NCBI GenBank assembly: GCA_016235045.1
Contig: JACRME010000016.1
Span: forward strand, 62,001 to 126,000
Direction: 5' to 3'
Source: Nitrosomonadales bacterium
GTDB lineage: Bacteria > Pseudomonadota > Gammaproteobacteria > Burkholderiales > Gallionellaceae
Length of the DNA stretch: 64,000 nt
This document shows, one piece after another, positions 54,355 through 62,930 of this stretch. A program made the position numbers and the translations under genes. Numbering within the stretch: the stretch's first letter is position 1; every line of letters starts with the position of its first letter. The notes under the pieces were generated by a model that was not told where the DNA came from, searched no databases, and saw only the letters and a program-made list of their open reading frames with translations.

Positions 54355-56504
54355 TGAATAATCGTCTCGCTCGTTTCCTGCCGTTCCTTTCCTGGTGGCC
54401 AATACGCGGGCAGACGATCAGGGCCGACCTGATCGCGGGCATCACCGTGGCGCTGGTGCTGATCCCGCAATCCATGGCGTATGCGCAACTGGCCGGTCTG
54501 CCCGCCTATTACGGCCTGTATGCGGCCTTCCTGCCCGGCATCATTGCCGCGATGTGGGGCTCGTCCGCGCAGCTCGCCACCGGCCCGGTGGCGGTCGCCT
54601 CGCTGCTGACGGCTTCCGCGCTGGCGCCGCTGGCCGCCACCGGTTCCGAACAGTTCGTCGCCTTGGCCATCCTGCTGGCGCTGCTGGTCGGCCTGATCCA
54701 GCTTGGCCTGGGTATCTTCAAGCTCGGCGTGGTGGTGAACTTCCTGTCGCATCCGGTGATCGCCGGCTTCACCAATGCCGCCGCCATCATCATCGGTTTG
54801 TCGCAACTCAACAAATTGTTCGGCGTGTCCATGGGGCGCAGCGAGCATTTCATCAACGACATCTGGGGCGTGCTGATGCAGATCGGCGAGACGCACGTGC
54901 CTACCCTGCTCATGGGCGTGTCGGCATTCGCCATCATGTGGTTGCTGAAGAGATATGCCCCAAAGCTGCCCGGGGTGCTGATCGCGGTCGTCATTACCAC
55001 GGTAGCCAGCTTTTCGATCGGGTTCGAGCACAACAGCAAGGGCATGATCGAGGAGATCATGGATGCCGACGTCAAGAACCTCGCCAACGACTTCTCCCGC
55101 GGCGAGATCAAAATCGAGGAATTGAGCGCTGCATCCAGCGCCAAGAAAGCCGAACTCAAGCAACTGCAGAAAGCGCAGGACGGCAGCAGACAACATATCG
55201 CCGCGTTGAAATACGAACTCGAACTGCTCAATCTGGAGATTCAGCATCTGGAAGGCGAAAACCGCAAGGCCGCGCGTTCGCTGCGCAAGTTCATCTTCGA
55301 GCAGCTTCCCGCGACCGATACGCAACCGGCCAGACTGTACCTGACCGGTCAACTGCCGCAGGGCGAAACATCGGACGGTTACCGCTGGCGCATCAAGAAA
55401 GTGAGCAAGGGTGAATTGAAGCTGGTCGGCGGCGGCGAAGTGGTGGGCAGCATCCCGTCCGGCCTGCCCGGCATCGGCCTGCCGAAAATGAGCTGGGAGA
55501 CCATCATGGCGCTGCTCTCCAGCGCGCTGGTGATCTCGCTGGTGGGCTTCATGGAGGCCATCTCCATCGCCAAGGCGATGGCAGCCAAGACCAAGCAACG
55601 TATCGACCCCAACCAGGAATTGCTGGGGCAGGGCATCTCCAACATCGTCGGCAGTCTGAGCCAGTCTTTCCCAGTCAGCGGTTCGTTCTCGCGCTCGGCG
55701 GTGAACCTCAATGCGGGCGCCGTCACCGGCTTGTCCAACGTTTTCGCCGGGCTCATCGTGCTGGTCGCGCTGCTGTTCCTCACGCCGCTGTTGTACCACC
55801 TGCCGCAGGCGGTGCTGGCCGCGGTGATCATGATGGCAGTGATCGGGCTGGTGAACTTCAAGGCCATCGCGCATGCCTGGCACACGCACAAGCATGACGG
55901 CATCGCCGCCATCGTGACCTTCGTCGCCACGCTGGCCTTCGCGCCGCATCTGGACAACGGCATCATGGTCGGCGCCGGACTGGCGATCCTCCTCTATCTG
56001 TACCGCACCATGAAACCGCGCGTGGCCATCCTGGGCCGCCACCCGGACGGCACGCTGCGCGACGTGAAGGTGCACAACCTGCCGGTGAGCGAGAACATCA
56101 TTGCCATGCGCTACGACGGCTCGCTGTATTTCGCCAACGTGCCGTATTTCGAGGACACCGTGCTGGAGGCGGTGTCCAACAACCCGCAAGCCAAGCATCT
56201 GCTGATCGTGGCGGACGGCATCAACCAGCTCGATGCTTCCGGCGACGAGGTCATTCATCACGTGGTGGAGCGCCTGTGCTCGAACGGTATCCGCGTGGTG
56301 TTCAGCGGGTTGAAAAAACAGGTGCTCGATATCATGCGCCATTCCGGCCTGCTGGTTTACATCGGCGAAGAGAACATCTTCCCGGATGAGGAAAAGGCGC
56401 TGGAGGCTATCTACGCGGAAGTGGTCAAGGTCAGGCCGGATGCAAAACGCCGTTTGCTGAAGCAGCACATCGGCGGCGACGACGGCGTCAAGACCTGGTT
56501 ATAA
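54354..56504 (+). CDS. SulP family anion transporter with STAS domain and internal coiled-coil insertion (2)
   Basis: SulP N-terminus and STAS C-terminus; an insert at about 55030-55440 splits the membrane domain. Confidence 0.93.
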   Translation: MNNRLARFLPFLSWWPIRGQTIRADLIAGITVALVLIPQSMAYAQLAGLPAYYGLYAAFLPGIIAAMWGSSAQLATGPVAVASLLTASALAPLAATGSEQFVALAILLALLVGLIQLGLGIFKLGVVVNFLSHPVIAGFTNAAAIIIGLSQLNKLFGVSMGRSEHFINDIWGVLMQIGETHVPTLLMGVSAFAIMWLLKRYAPKLPGVLIAVVITTVASFSIGFEHNSKGMIEEIMDADVKNLANDFSRGEIKIEELSAASSAKKAELKQLQKAQDGSRQHIAALKYELELLNLEIQHLEGENRKAARSLRKFIFEQLPATDTQPARLYLTGQLPQGETSDGYRWRIKKVSKGELKLVGGGEVVGSIPSGLPGIGLPKMSWETIMALLSSALVISLVGFMEAISIAKAMAAKTKQRIDPNQELLGQGISNIVGSLSQSFPVSGSFSRSAVNLNAGAVTGLSNVFAGLIVLVALLFLTPLLYHLPQAVLAAVIMMAVIGLVNFKAIAHAWHTHKHDGIAAIVTFVATLAFAPHLDNGIMVGAGLAILLYLYRTMKPRVAILGRHPDGTLRDVKVHNLPVSENIIAMRYDGSLYFANVPYFEDTVLEAVSNNPQAKHLLIVADGINQLDASGDEVIHHVVERLCSNGIRVVFSGLKKQVLDIMRHSGLLVYIGEENIFPDEEKALEAIYAEVVKVRPDAKRRLLKQHIGGDDGVKTWL

Positions 56505-56532
56505 GAACGATTCATTATTGGGGTTTTCTGGA

Positions 56533-58116
56533 ATGTCGCACTCGGTTCCCGGCAGCAAGGCAGTACAAGGTTTTCGCGCAACGATAGGCAAGGATGCACT
56601 GGCTTCGGTAGTCGTCTTTCTGGTGGCATTGCCGCTGTGCATGGGCGTGGCAATCGCTTCCGGCGTGTCGCCGATGGCGGGTCTGGTCACCGGCATCGTC
56701 GGCGGTCTGGTGGTCGGATTGATCGCCGGTTCGCCCCTGCAGGTCAGCGGCCCGGCGGCGGGTCTGACCGTGCTGGTGTGGCAACTGGTGCAGCATCACG
56801 GCATCGCGATGCTGGGCGTGATCGTGCTGCTGGCCGGTCTGATGCAACTGGCCGCCGGGGTGTTCAAGCTCGGGCAGTGGTTCCGTGCCGTGTCGCCCGC
56901 CGTCATCCACGGCATGCTGGCCGGTATCGGCGTGCTCATCCTCGCTTCGCAGTTCCATGTCATGCTCGACAAGAAGCCGATCGGTTCGGGAATCGATAAT
57001 TTCGGCGGTATCGTGCCGGCGCTGATGGATACTTTCTCCTCGGGCAGCACCTCGGTGCAGGCGTTCTACATCGGCTTGCTGACCATCGCGCTGATCGTGC
57101 TGTGGAGCTTGTACGCACCGAAACGCCTGAAGGTATTGCCGGGGCCGCTGGTGGCGGTGGTGGTGGCGGTGATCGTCGCCGCCGCGATGGAACTGAAGAT
57201 CAAATACATCCCCGATCTGCTCGCCAACCCGGAAGACATCAACAACTTCTGGGCGGCCATCCAGTACCCCTCGCTGGAAAATCTGTATCACGCCTTCGAC
57301 AAGGACATCCTCATCGCCGCCGTGTCGGTCGCTTTCATCGCCAGCGCGGAGACGCTGTTGAGCGCGAGCGCGGTGGATCAGTTGCACCAGGGGCCGCGCA
57401 CCAAATACGACAAGGAACTGGTTGCGCAGGGCGTGGGCAATTCCATCTGCGGCGTGCTGGGTGCGCTGCCGATGACCGGCGTGATCGTGCGCTCCACCGC
57501 CAACGTCGAGGCGGGCGGCAAGACGCGCGCTTCCGCTTTCCTGCACGGCGTATGGCTGCTGATGTTTGCGGCAGTGCTGCCGTTCACCCTGAGTTTCATC
57601 CCGGTCGCCAGCCTGGCGGCGGTGCTGGTGTTCACCGGTTACAAGCTGGCCTACCCCAAGGCAGTGCCCGGTCTGCTCAGATTCGGCAAGAGCGAGGTGG
57701 CGATCTACCTCATCACCATCGTCATGATCGTCGCCAGCAATCTGCTGGAAGGCGTGCTGATCGGTCTCGGCCTGTCCATCCTCAAGCTGCTGCAGGCGTT
57801 CTCGCATCTGGAGATCAAGTGGGACGAGGATATCGTGCGTAATCGCGTGCAACTGCACCTGAAAGGCGCCGCCACCCTGATCCGTCTGCCCAAGCTGGCT
57901 GCCGCACTGGAGGAAGTGCGCCCCGGCTCCGAGGTGCATGTTCATTTTGAGCATCTGGATTACATCGACCATGCCTGTCTCGATCTGCTGTCCAACTGGG
58001 AGAGGCAGCATGAAGTCACCGGCGGTACGCTGGTGATCGAATGGGAAGAACTTTCCACGAAATATCATCAGCGACGCGCCGGGGTGCGTAAAAGCTTCGT
58101 GCGCGTAGTGACTTAG
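56533..58116 (+). CDS. SulP family anion transporter (3)
   Basis: KDALASVVVFLVALPLCMGVAIASGVSPMAGLVTGIVGGLVVGLIAGSPLQVSGPAAGL; STAS C-terminus. Confidence 0.93.
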   Translation: MSHSVPGSKAVQGFRATIGKDALASVVVFLVALPLCMGVAIASGVSPMAGLVTGIVGGLVVGLIAGSPLQVSGPAAGLTVLVWQLVQHHGIAMLGVIVLLAGLMQLAAGVFKLGQWFRAVSPAVIHGMLAGIGVLILASQFHVMLDKKPIGSGIDNFGGIVPALMDTFSSGSTSVQAFYIGLLTIALIVLWSLYAPKRLKVLPGPLVAVVVAVIVAAAMELKIKYIPDLLANPEDINNFWAAIQYPSLENLYHAFDKDILIAAVSVAFIASAETLLSASAVDQLHQGPRTKYDKELVAQGVGNSICGVLGALPMTGVIVRSTANVEAGGKTRASAFLHGVWLLMFAAVLPFTLSFIPVASLAAVLVFTGYKLAYPKAVPGLLRFGKSEVAIYLITIVMIVASNLLEGVLIGLGLSILKLLQAFSHLEIKWDEDIVRNRVQLHLKGAATLIRLPKLAAALEEVRPGSEVHVHFEHLDYIDHACLDLLSNWERQHEVTGGTLVIEWEELSTKYHQRRAGVRKSFVRVVT

Positions 58117-58270
58117 CGCTGTCGCATGGCAATGCCATAGCGATTTGCTCAGTTAATTGATAACTCCTAAGGGTTATCAAATCTACCCCCGTGCTGGTTA
58201 TGGACGCAGTTGCGGGGGTAAGATCAAATCCCCTCCGTTAGTGTCATATTGCCTAAGTAAGGGATACTGG

Positions 58271-58753
58271 ATGAAAGTGCAAGTTCGCAACACGGTAGAC
58301 ATGGAGCGCCGCCGGGCGCTCAAAGCAAGTGGGGGTCTGGGTCTGCTGGGCTTGTTTGCCGTGCTGGGACTGATGCCGACATCGGCCTTGGCCGGTGTGG
58401 ACAGGAAAGTCTTCGAAGCCAAGTCGCTGAGCGAGGCATTCAAGGCGATGGGCGGACTGGCGCCCGCGGACAGCAACCTCATCAATCTCGACGTGCCGGA
58501 AACCGCCGAAAACGGCGCCATGGTGCCCGTCATCGTGGAATGCAAGTTCCCCCGCACCGAGCAGATCGCCATCCTGGTCGACAAGAATCCGACCGCACTG
58601 GTTGAAAACTGGACGATAGCCGAAGGGACGGAAGGCTACATCTCCACCCGCATCAAGATGGCGCAGACATCGACCGTCATCGCGCTGGTCAAGGCGGACG
58701 GGAAATTCTACAAGGCAGTCAAAGAAGTCAAAGTCACTGCGGGGGGATGCTGA
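58271..58753 (+). CDS. soxY: Thiosulfate-oxidation carrier protein SoxY
   Basis: Tat-like ERRRALKASGGLGLLGLFAVLGL; C-terminus VKVTAGGC*. Confidence 0.93.
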   Translation: MKVQVRNTVDMERRRALKASGGLGLLGLFAVLGLMPTSALAGVDRKVFEAKSLSEAFKAMGGLAPADSNLINLDVPETAENGAMVPVIVECKFPRTEQIAILVDKNPTALVENWTIAEGTEGYISTRIKMAQTSTVIALVKADGKFYKAVKEVKVTAGGC

Positions 58754-59064
58754 TGTCCAACCCGACCAAAATTCGCGCCTCTGCCGCCAATGGCATCACC
58801 GAAGTGCGTGCGCTGATGCAGCACGAAATGGAAACCGGCCGCCGCAAGGATGAATCCGGCAATCTCGTACCCGCATGGTATATCACCGATATCAAGGTTC
58901 AGCATAACGGCAGGACTGTGCTGGAAGGCCAGTTCGGCACTTCCGTTTCCAAGAATCCCTTCCTGGTGTTCCGTTTCAAGGGCGGCACGGCAGGAGACAA
59001 GCTCGCGATCTCCTGGGCGGACAACCGCGGCGAAAAACGTTCGGACGAGGTGGCCATTAGCTGA
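58753..59064 (+). CDS. soxZ: SoxZ
   Basis: EVRALMQHEMETGRRKDESGNLVPAWYITDIKVQHNGRTVLEGQFGTSVSKNPFLVFRFKGG; TGATG overlap with soxY. Confidence 0.95.
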   Translation: MSNPTKIRASAANGITEVRALMQHEMETGRRKDESGNLVPAWYITDIKVQHNGRTVLEGQFGTSVSKNPFLVFRFKGGTAGDKLAISWADNRGEKRSDEVAIS

Positions 59065-59163
59065 TACGACACTCTTAAAAAATCTGTACCTGCCCGGATT
59101 GCTCACGGACAGGTTCTGCATCATTCGAATTTACCAATAATTATTATATGGAGATCGGGAGAA

Positions 59164-59799
59164 ATGGTAGAAGAAGCGCAGAAGGAGAAGCAAGCATCAC
59201 CCAAAGAGAGCATTTGGACGAAACTGAGGCGGCCGCCGAAGTGTTCATTCCTGCTGCTCCTCGTCATCGGCATGTCGTTGGGCATCGCGGTCTGGGGCGG
59301 ACTCAACACCGCCATGGAATGGACTAACCGTTCCGAGTTTTGCATCTCGTGCCACGAGATGACCATTCCCTATGAAGAACTTAAGCAGACGGTTCACTTC
59401 AAGAACCGCAGCGGCACCACCGTCAATTGCTCCGACTGTCACGTCGCCAGCAGCAAGACGCCGACGGACTACATGTTCAAGTCGTTCCAGAAACTGATGG
59501 CTGCCCGCGATGTGATCGGCAAGATCACCGGTGTGGTGGATACGCCCGAGAAGTTCGAGGCGCACCGTCTGGAGATGGCCAAGCGCGTGTGGGCACGGAT
59601 GGAGAGCCGCGATTCGAAGGAGTGCCGCAACTGCCACAACTTTGCCACCATGGATCCGGACAAGCAGAAAGCACGCTCGCAGATCAAGCATGAGGAAGCG
59701 CAGGAAGACAAGATAACGTGTATCGAGTGCCACAAAGGCATCGCGCACAAGCCGATCCAGCATCTGCTGGAAGAGGAAGCCGCCCAGGCGGAAAAATGA
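59164..59799 (+). CDS. NapC/NirT-type tetraheme c-type cytochrome
   Basis: N-terminal TM; four CxxCH: CISCH, CSDCH, CRNCH, CIECH. Confidence 0.93.
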   Translation: MVEEAQKEKQASPKESIWTKLRRPPKCSFLLLLVIGMSLGIAVWGGLNTAMEWTNRSEFCISCHEMTIPYEELKQTVHFKNRSGTTVNCSDCHVASSKTPTDYMFKSFQKLMAARDVIGKITGVVDTPEKFEAHRLEMAKRVWARMESRDSKECRNCHNFATMDPDKQKARSQIKHEEAQEDKITCIECHKGIAHKPIQHLLEEEAAQAEK

Positions 59800-59806
59800 T
59801 CGAACG

Positions 59807-59840
59807 ACGGGATGGTCGCAAGGCCCATCCCGTTTTTTTT
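59807..59840 (+). terminator. Rho-independent terminator
   Basis: ACGGGATGG…CCATCCCGTTTTTTTT. Confidence 0.85.
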
Positions 59841-59863
59841 AATACATGAACGGGAGCTGTTCA

Positions 59864-60865
59864 ATGAAAAAGATCGCAGTGTTGGTAATCAGTGCAGTGT
59901 TGTCCGCGCCGGCGTTCGCCGCGCCGAACTGGAGCAAGGTGCCTTCCAAGAAGGTGCCCGTATTTTATCCCGGCCAGTCCGGCCTCGAGTGGGTGTTGAC
60001 CAAGAAGGATCACTCCGCATCCAACCAGATCCTGGACAAAAAACGCGCCTGTACCAAATGTCACGACACCGATGCCGTGGAGATCGGCGACAAGATCGCG
60101 GCAGGCAAGCCGGTCGGCAATCTGCGCCAGCCGCTGGACGGTGCCGTGCCAAAGGGCAAGGCCGGTTCCATTCCGGTCACCGTGCAGGCAGCGCATGACG
60201 GCAACAAGATTTATCTGCGCTTCGAGTGGGACACACCCAAGAGCGGCGGCGACAAGAAAATGGACCCGAAGAACGACACCAAGCTGACCGTCATGTTCGA
60301 CGACAGCAAGGTCGAGTACGCCGACCGCGGCGGCTGCTGGGCGACCTGCCACGAAGACTTGCGCGGCATGCCCGATGCCAACGATGCAGCCAAGAGCCAT
60401 GCCAAGGCCAAGGCGCTGGGCTGGGGCGAAGGCGCCACCAAGTACATCAGGGAGTCGCGCACCGACCTGACCATGACCGGCAATGCGCGCGGCGGCTGGG
60501 ACAAGCTCAAGTCCGACGCCGAGATCGAGGCCGCGCTCAAGGAGGGCAAGTTCATGGACCTGATGCAGTTCCGCAGCAAGGAAAAAGCGGCTGACGGTTA
60601 TGTGCTGGAGACGCGCCACATGGACGGCGGCAAGAGCCTGATCAAGGCCGAAGGCAAGAAGAGCGGCAAACACTGGACGGTGATATTCGAGCGCACGCTG
60701 GCCGCCGGCGGCAAGGGCGACCACGCCATTGCGGCGGGCAAGCTTTACAACATCGGTTTCGCCATCCACGACGACAACGCCGACGGACGTTTCCACCAGG
60801 TGTCGCTGGGTTACACGCTCGGGCTGGATAACGATGCGGCAGATTTCAACGCGGTGAAACAGTGA
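59864..60865 (+). CDS. Ethylbenzene-dehydrogenase-like haem-binding domain protein with N-terminal c-haem motif
   Basis: Signal peptide; KRACTKCHDTD; GGCWATCHEDLRG; IPVTVQAAHDGNKIYLRFEWDTP…. Confidence 0.75.
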   Translation: MKKIAVLVISAVLSAPAFAAPNWSKVPSKKVPVFYPGQSGLEWVLTKKDHSASNQILDKKRACTKCHDTDAVEIGDKIAAGKPVGNLRQPLDGAVPKGKAGSIPVTVQAAHDGNKIYLRFEWDTPKSGGDKKMDPKNDTKLTVMFDDSKVEYADRGGCWATCHEDLRGMPDANDAAKSHAKAKALGWGEGATKYIRESRTDLTMTGNARGGWDKLKSDAEIEAALKEGKFMDLMQFRSKEKAADGYVLETRHMDGGKSLIKAEGKKSGKHWTVIFERTLAAGGKGDHAIAAGKLYNIGFAIHDDNADGRFHQVSLGYTLGLDNDAADFNAVKQ

Positions 60866-60987
60866 CGAACAGGATCAAGCATTACGGCAACAACGTAATA
60901 AGCAGCAAGCAATAAAAAGCATTAAAGGCAGTGGGAGCGGCCGCCTTCGTTTGAAGGTGTGTTATTCACAGAGAGAGGAGTCGAAAA

Positions 60988-61566
60988 ATGAGAAGAAAGT
61001 TGAGTGTAATGACCCTGGCGCTTGGAGCCATGGTTGTATCGGCTGCGGCGTATGCAATTCCGCCAACCGCAGAGATACTGTCTTATGCTTGCGCCGGATG
61101 CCACGGTACCAGCGGCGCCAGCGCGGGGCCGAGCATGCCCAGTCTGGCCGGGCAAAACAAGGCCTTCTTTGTCGATGCGATGAAGAAGTTCAAGAGCGGC
61201 GAGCGCACCGGCACCGTCATGGCGCGGCTGGCCAAGGGCTACAGCGACGAGCAGATCGTCGCCATGGCCGACTTTTTCGCCAAGCAGAAACGCGCTTCCC
61301 AGACCACGGAAATCGATCCGGCACTGGTCGCCCAGGGCAAGGTCGTCTATGACAACGCCTGCAAGCGTTGCCACCTGGAAAGCGGCAAGGAGTTCGAGGA
61401 AGACACTCCGGTCGTTGCAGGCCAGTGGCTGAAGTACCTGCAAATCCAGATGGGCGAATTCCGCGACGGCAAGCGCAAGATCTCGGACAAGAAGGCGGAG
61501 AAAGTGAAGTCGCTGACCGCCGCCGACTGGGAAGCTGCGGCGCATTTCTATGCCAGCCAGAAATAA
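60988..61566 (+). CDS. Diheme cytochrome c (c4/FccA-like)
   Basis: Signal peptide; CAGCHGTSGASAGPSMPSLAGQ and CKRCHLESGKEF; directly upstream of fccB. Confidence 0.87.
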   Translation: MRRKLSVMTLALGAMVVSAAAYAIPPTAEILSYACAGCHGTSGASAGPSMPSLAGQNKAFFVDAMKKFKSGERTGTVMARLAKGYSDEQIVAMADFFAKQKRASQTTEIDPALVAQGKVVYDNACKRCHLESGKEFEEDTPVVAGQWLKYLQIQMGEFRDGKRKISDKKAEKVKSLTAADWEAAAHFYASQK

Positions 61567-61582
61567 CAAGGAGACAGACAAC

Positions 61583-62848
61583 ATGACTATGGAACGCAGA
61601 AATTTCCTCAAGCTCCTCGGCGCCGGCGCCGGTGCTGCCACGCTGGGCCTGGCCGGTTGTGCCACGACCAACAAGGCGGGCGCACGCAAGGTGGTGGTGG
61701 TCGGCGGCGGCTACGGCGGCACGATCGCGGCCAAGTACATCCGCATGCAGGATCCCACCCTCGAGGTGACCCTGATCGAGCGCAACGACCATTTCATTTC
61801 CTGCCCGTTCAGCAACCTGTATATCGGCGGCCTGATGCCGGACCTGTCTTCGCTGACCATCAAGTATGATCAGCTCGCGACCAACCATGGCATCAAGGTG
61901 GTGCAGGCCGAAGTCACCGCCATCGATGCCAAGGCGCATGTCGTGAAGACCAGCAAAGGCGACTTCCCTTACGAGAAGTGCGTGGTGTCTCCCGGTATCG
62001 ATTTCCGCACCAACGAGATCAAGGGCTATGACCCGGAGATCATGCCGCACGCCTGGAAGGCCGGTCCGCAGACCGTGCTGCTGCGCAAGCAGCTCGAGGC
62101 GATGAAGCCGGGCGGCACCGTCATCCTGTCCATCCCGCTGGCGCCGTTCCGCTGCCCGCCCGGACCGTACGAGCGTACCAGCATGATCGCGATGTACCTC
62201 AAGCAGAACAAGCCCGGCTCCAAGATCATCGTGCTGGATGCCAATCCGGATATCGTCTCCAAGAAGGGCCTGTTCCTGAAGGGCTGGAAGAAGCACTACG
62301 AGGGCATCATCGACTACCGTCCCGCCAAGAAGGTCACCGAAGTGGACAACAAGAACATGTCGGTGCTGGTCGAGGGTATCGAAGAGATCAAGGGCGATGT
62401 CATCAACATCATTCCGCCGCAAAAAGCGGGCGCCATTGCGCACACCGCCGGTCTGGTCGGTGCCGACGGCAAATGGTGCCCGGTGCGCTCCTTCGACTTC
62501 GAGTCGAGGAACCATCCGGACATCCATGTCATCGGCGATTCCTCCATCGCGGGTGCGATGCCCAAGTCCGGCTACTCCGCCAACTCGGAAGCCAAAGTCT
62601 GCGCCACCAACATCGTGGCGATGATGAACGGCCGCAAGATGACGGAGATGTCCGCGATCAACACCTGCTACAGCTACCTGTCGGCCAAGGAAGCGGTCAG
62701 CGTGACCGGCGTGTATCGCGTGAATGCGAGTACACAGGCCATCGAGGCGGTGCCTGGCTCGGTCGGCGTTTCTGCTGATTTGTCAGAGACCGAAGCGATG
62801 TACGCGGAAAGCTGGATCAGGAATATCCTGCACGAGATGTCGACCTGA
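61583..62848 (+). CDS. fccB: Flavocytochrome c sulfide dehydrogenase flavoprotein subunit
   Basis: MERRNFLKLLGAGAGAATLGLAGC; KVVVVGGGYGGTIAAKYIRMQDPTLEVTLIERNDHFISCPFSNLYIGG. Confidence 0.93.
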   Translation: MTMERRNFLKLLGAGAGAATLGLAGCATTNKAGARKVVVVGGGYGGTIAAKYIRMQDPTLEVTLIERNDHFISCPFSNLYIGGLMPDLSSLTIKYDQLATNHGIKVVQAEVTAIDAKAHVVKTSKGDFPYEKCVVSPGIDFRTNEIKGYDPEIMPHAWKAGPQTVLLRKQLEAMKPGGTVILSIPLAPFRCPPGPYERTSMIAMYLKQNKPGSKIIVLDANPDIVSKKGLFLKGWKKHYEGIIDYRPAKKVTEVDNKNMSVLVEGIEEIKGDVINIIPPQKAGAIAHTAGLVGADGKWCPVRSFDFESRNHPDIHVIGDSSIAGAMPKSGYSANSEAKVCATNIVAMMNGRKMTEMSAINTCYSYLSAKEAVSVTGVYRVNASTQAIEAVPGSVGVSADLSETEAMYAESWIRNILHEMST

Positions 62849-62873
62849 TTCGGAAATGTAGTTGTCGATCAAA

Positions 62874-62908
62874 CCCTGTCTGGAAGTCTGCCAGGCAGGG
62901 TTTTTTTA
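62874..62908 (+). terminator. Rho-independent terminator after fccB
   Basis: CCCTGTCTGGAAGTCTGCCAGGCAGGGTTTTTTT. Confidence 0.8.
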
Positions 62909-62930
62909 GTTGTATAGGGAGATCAAATTC

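Noticed and set aside
52597-58068. Long minus-strand ORFs opposite the SulP genes (52597..54402, 54168..56468, 56515..58068)
   Set aside because: His/Gln/Asp-rich antisense shadows of the three SulP genes.
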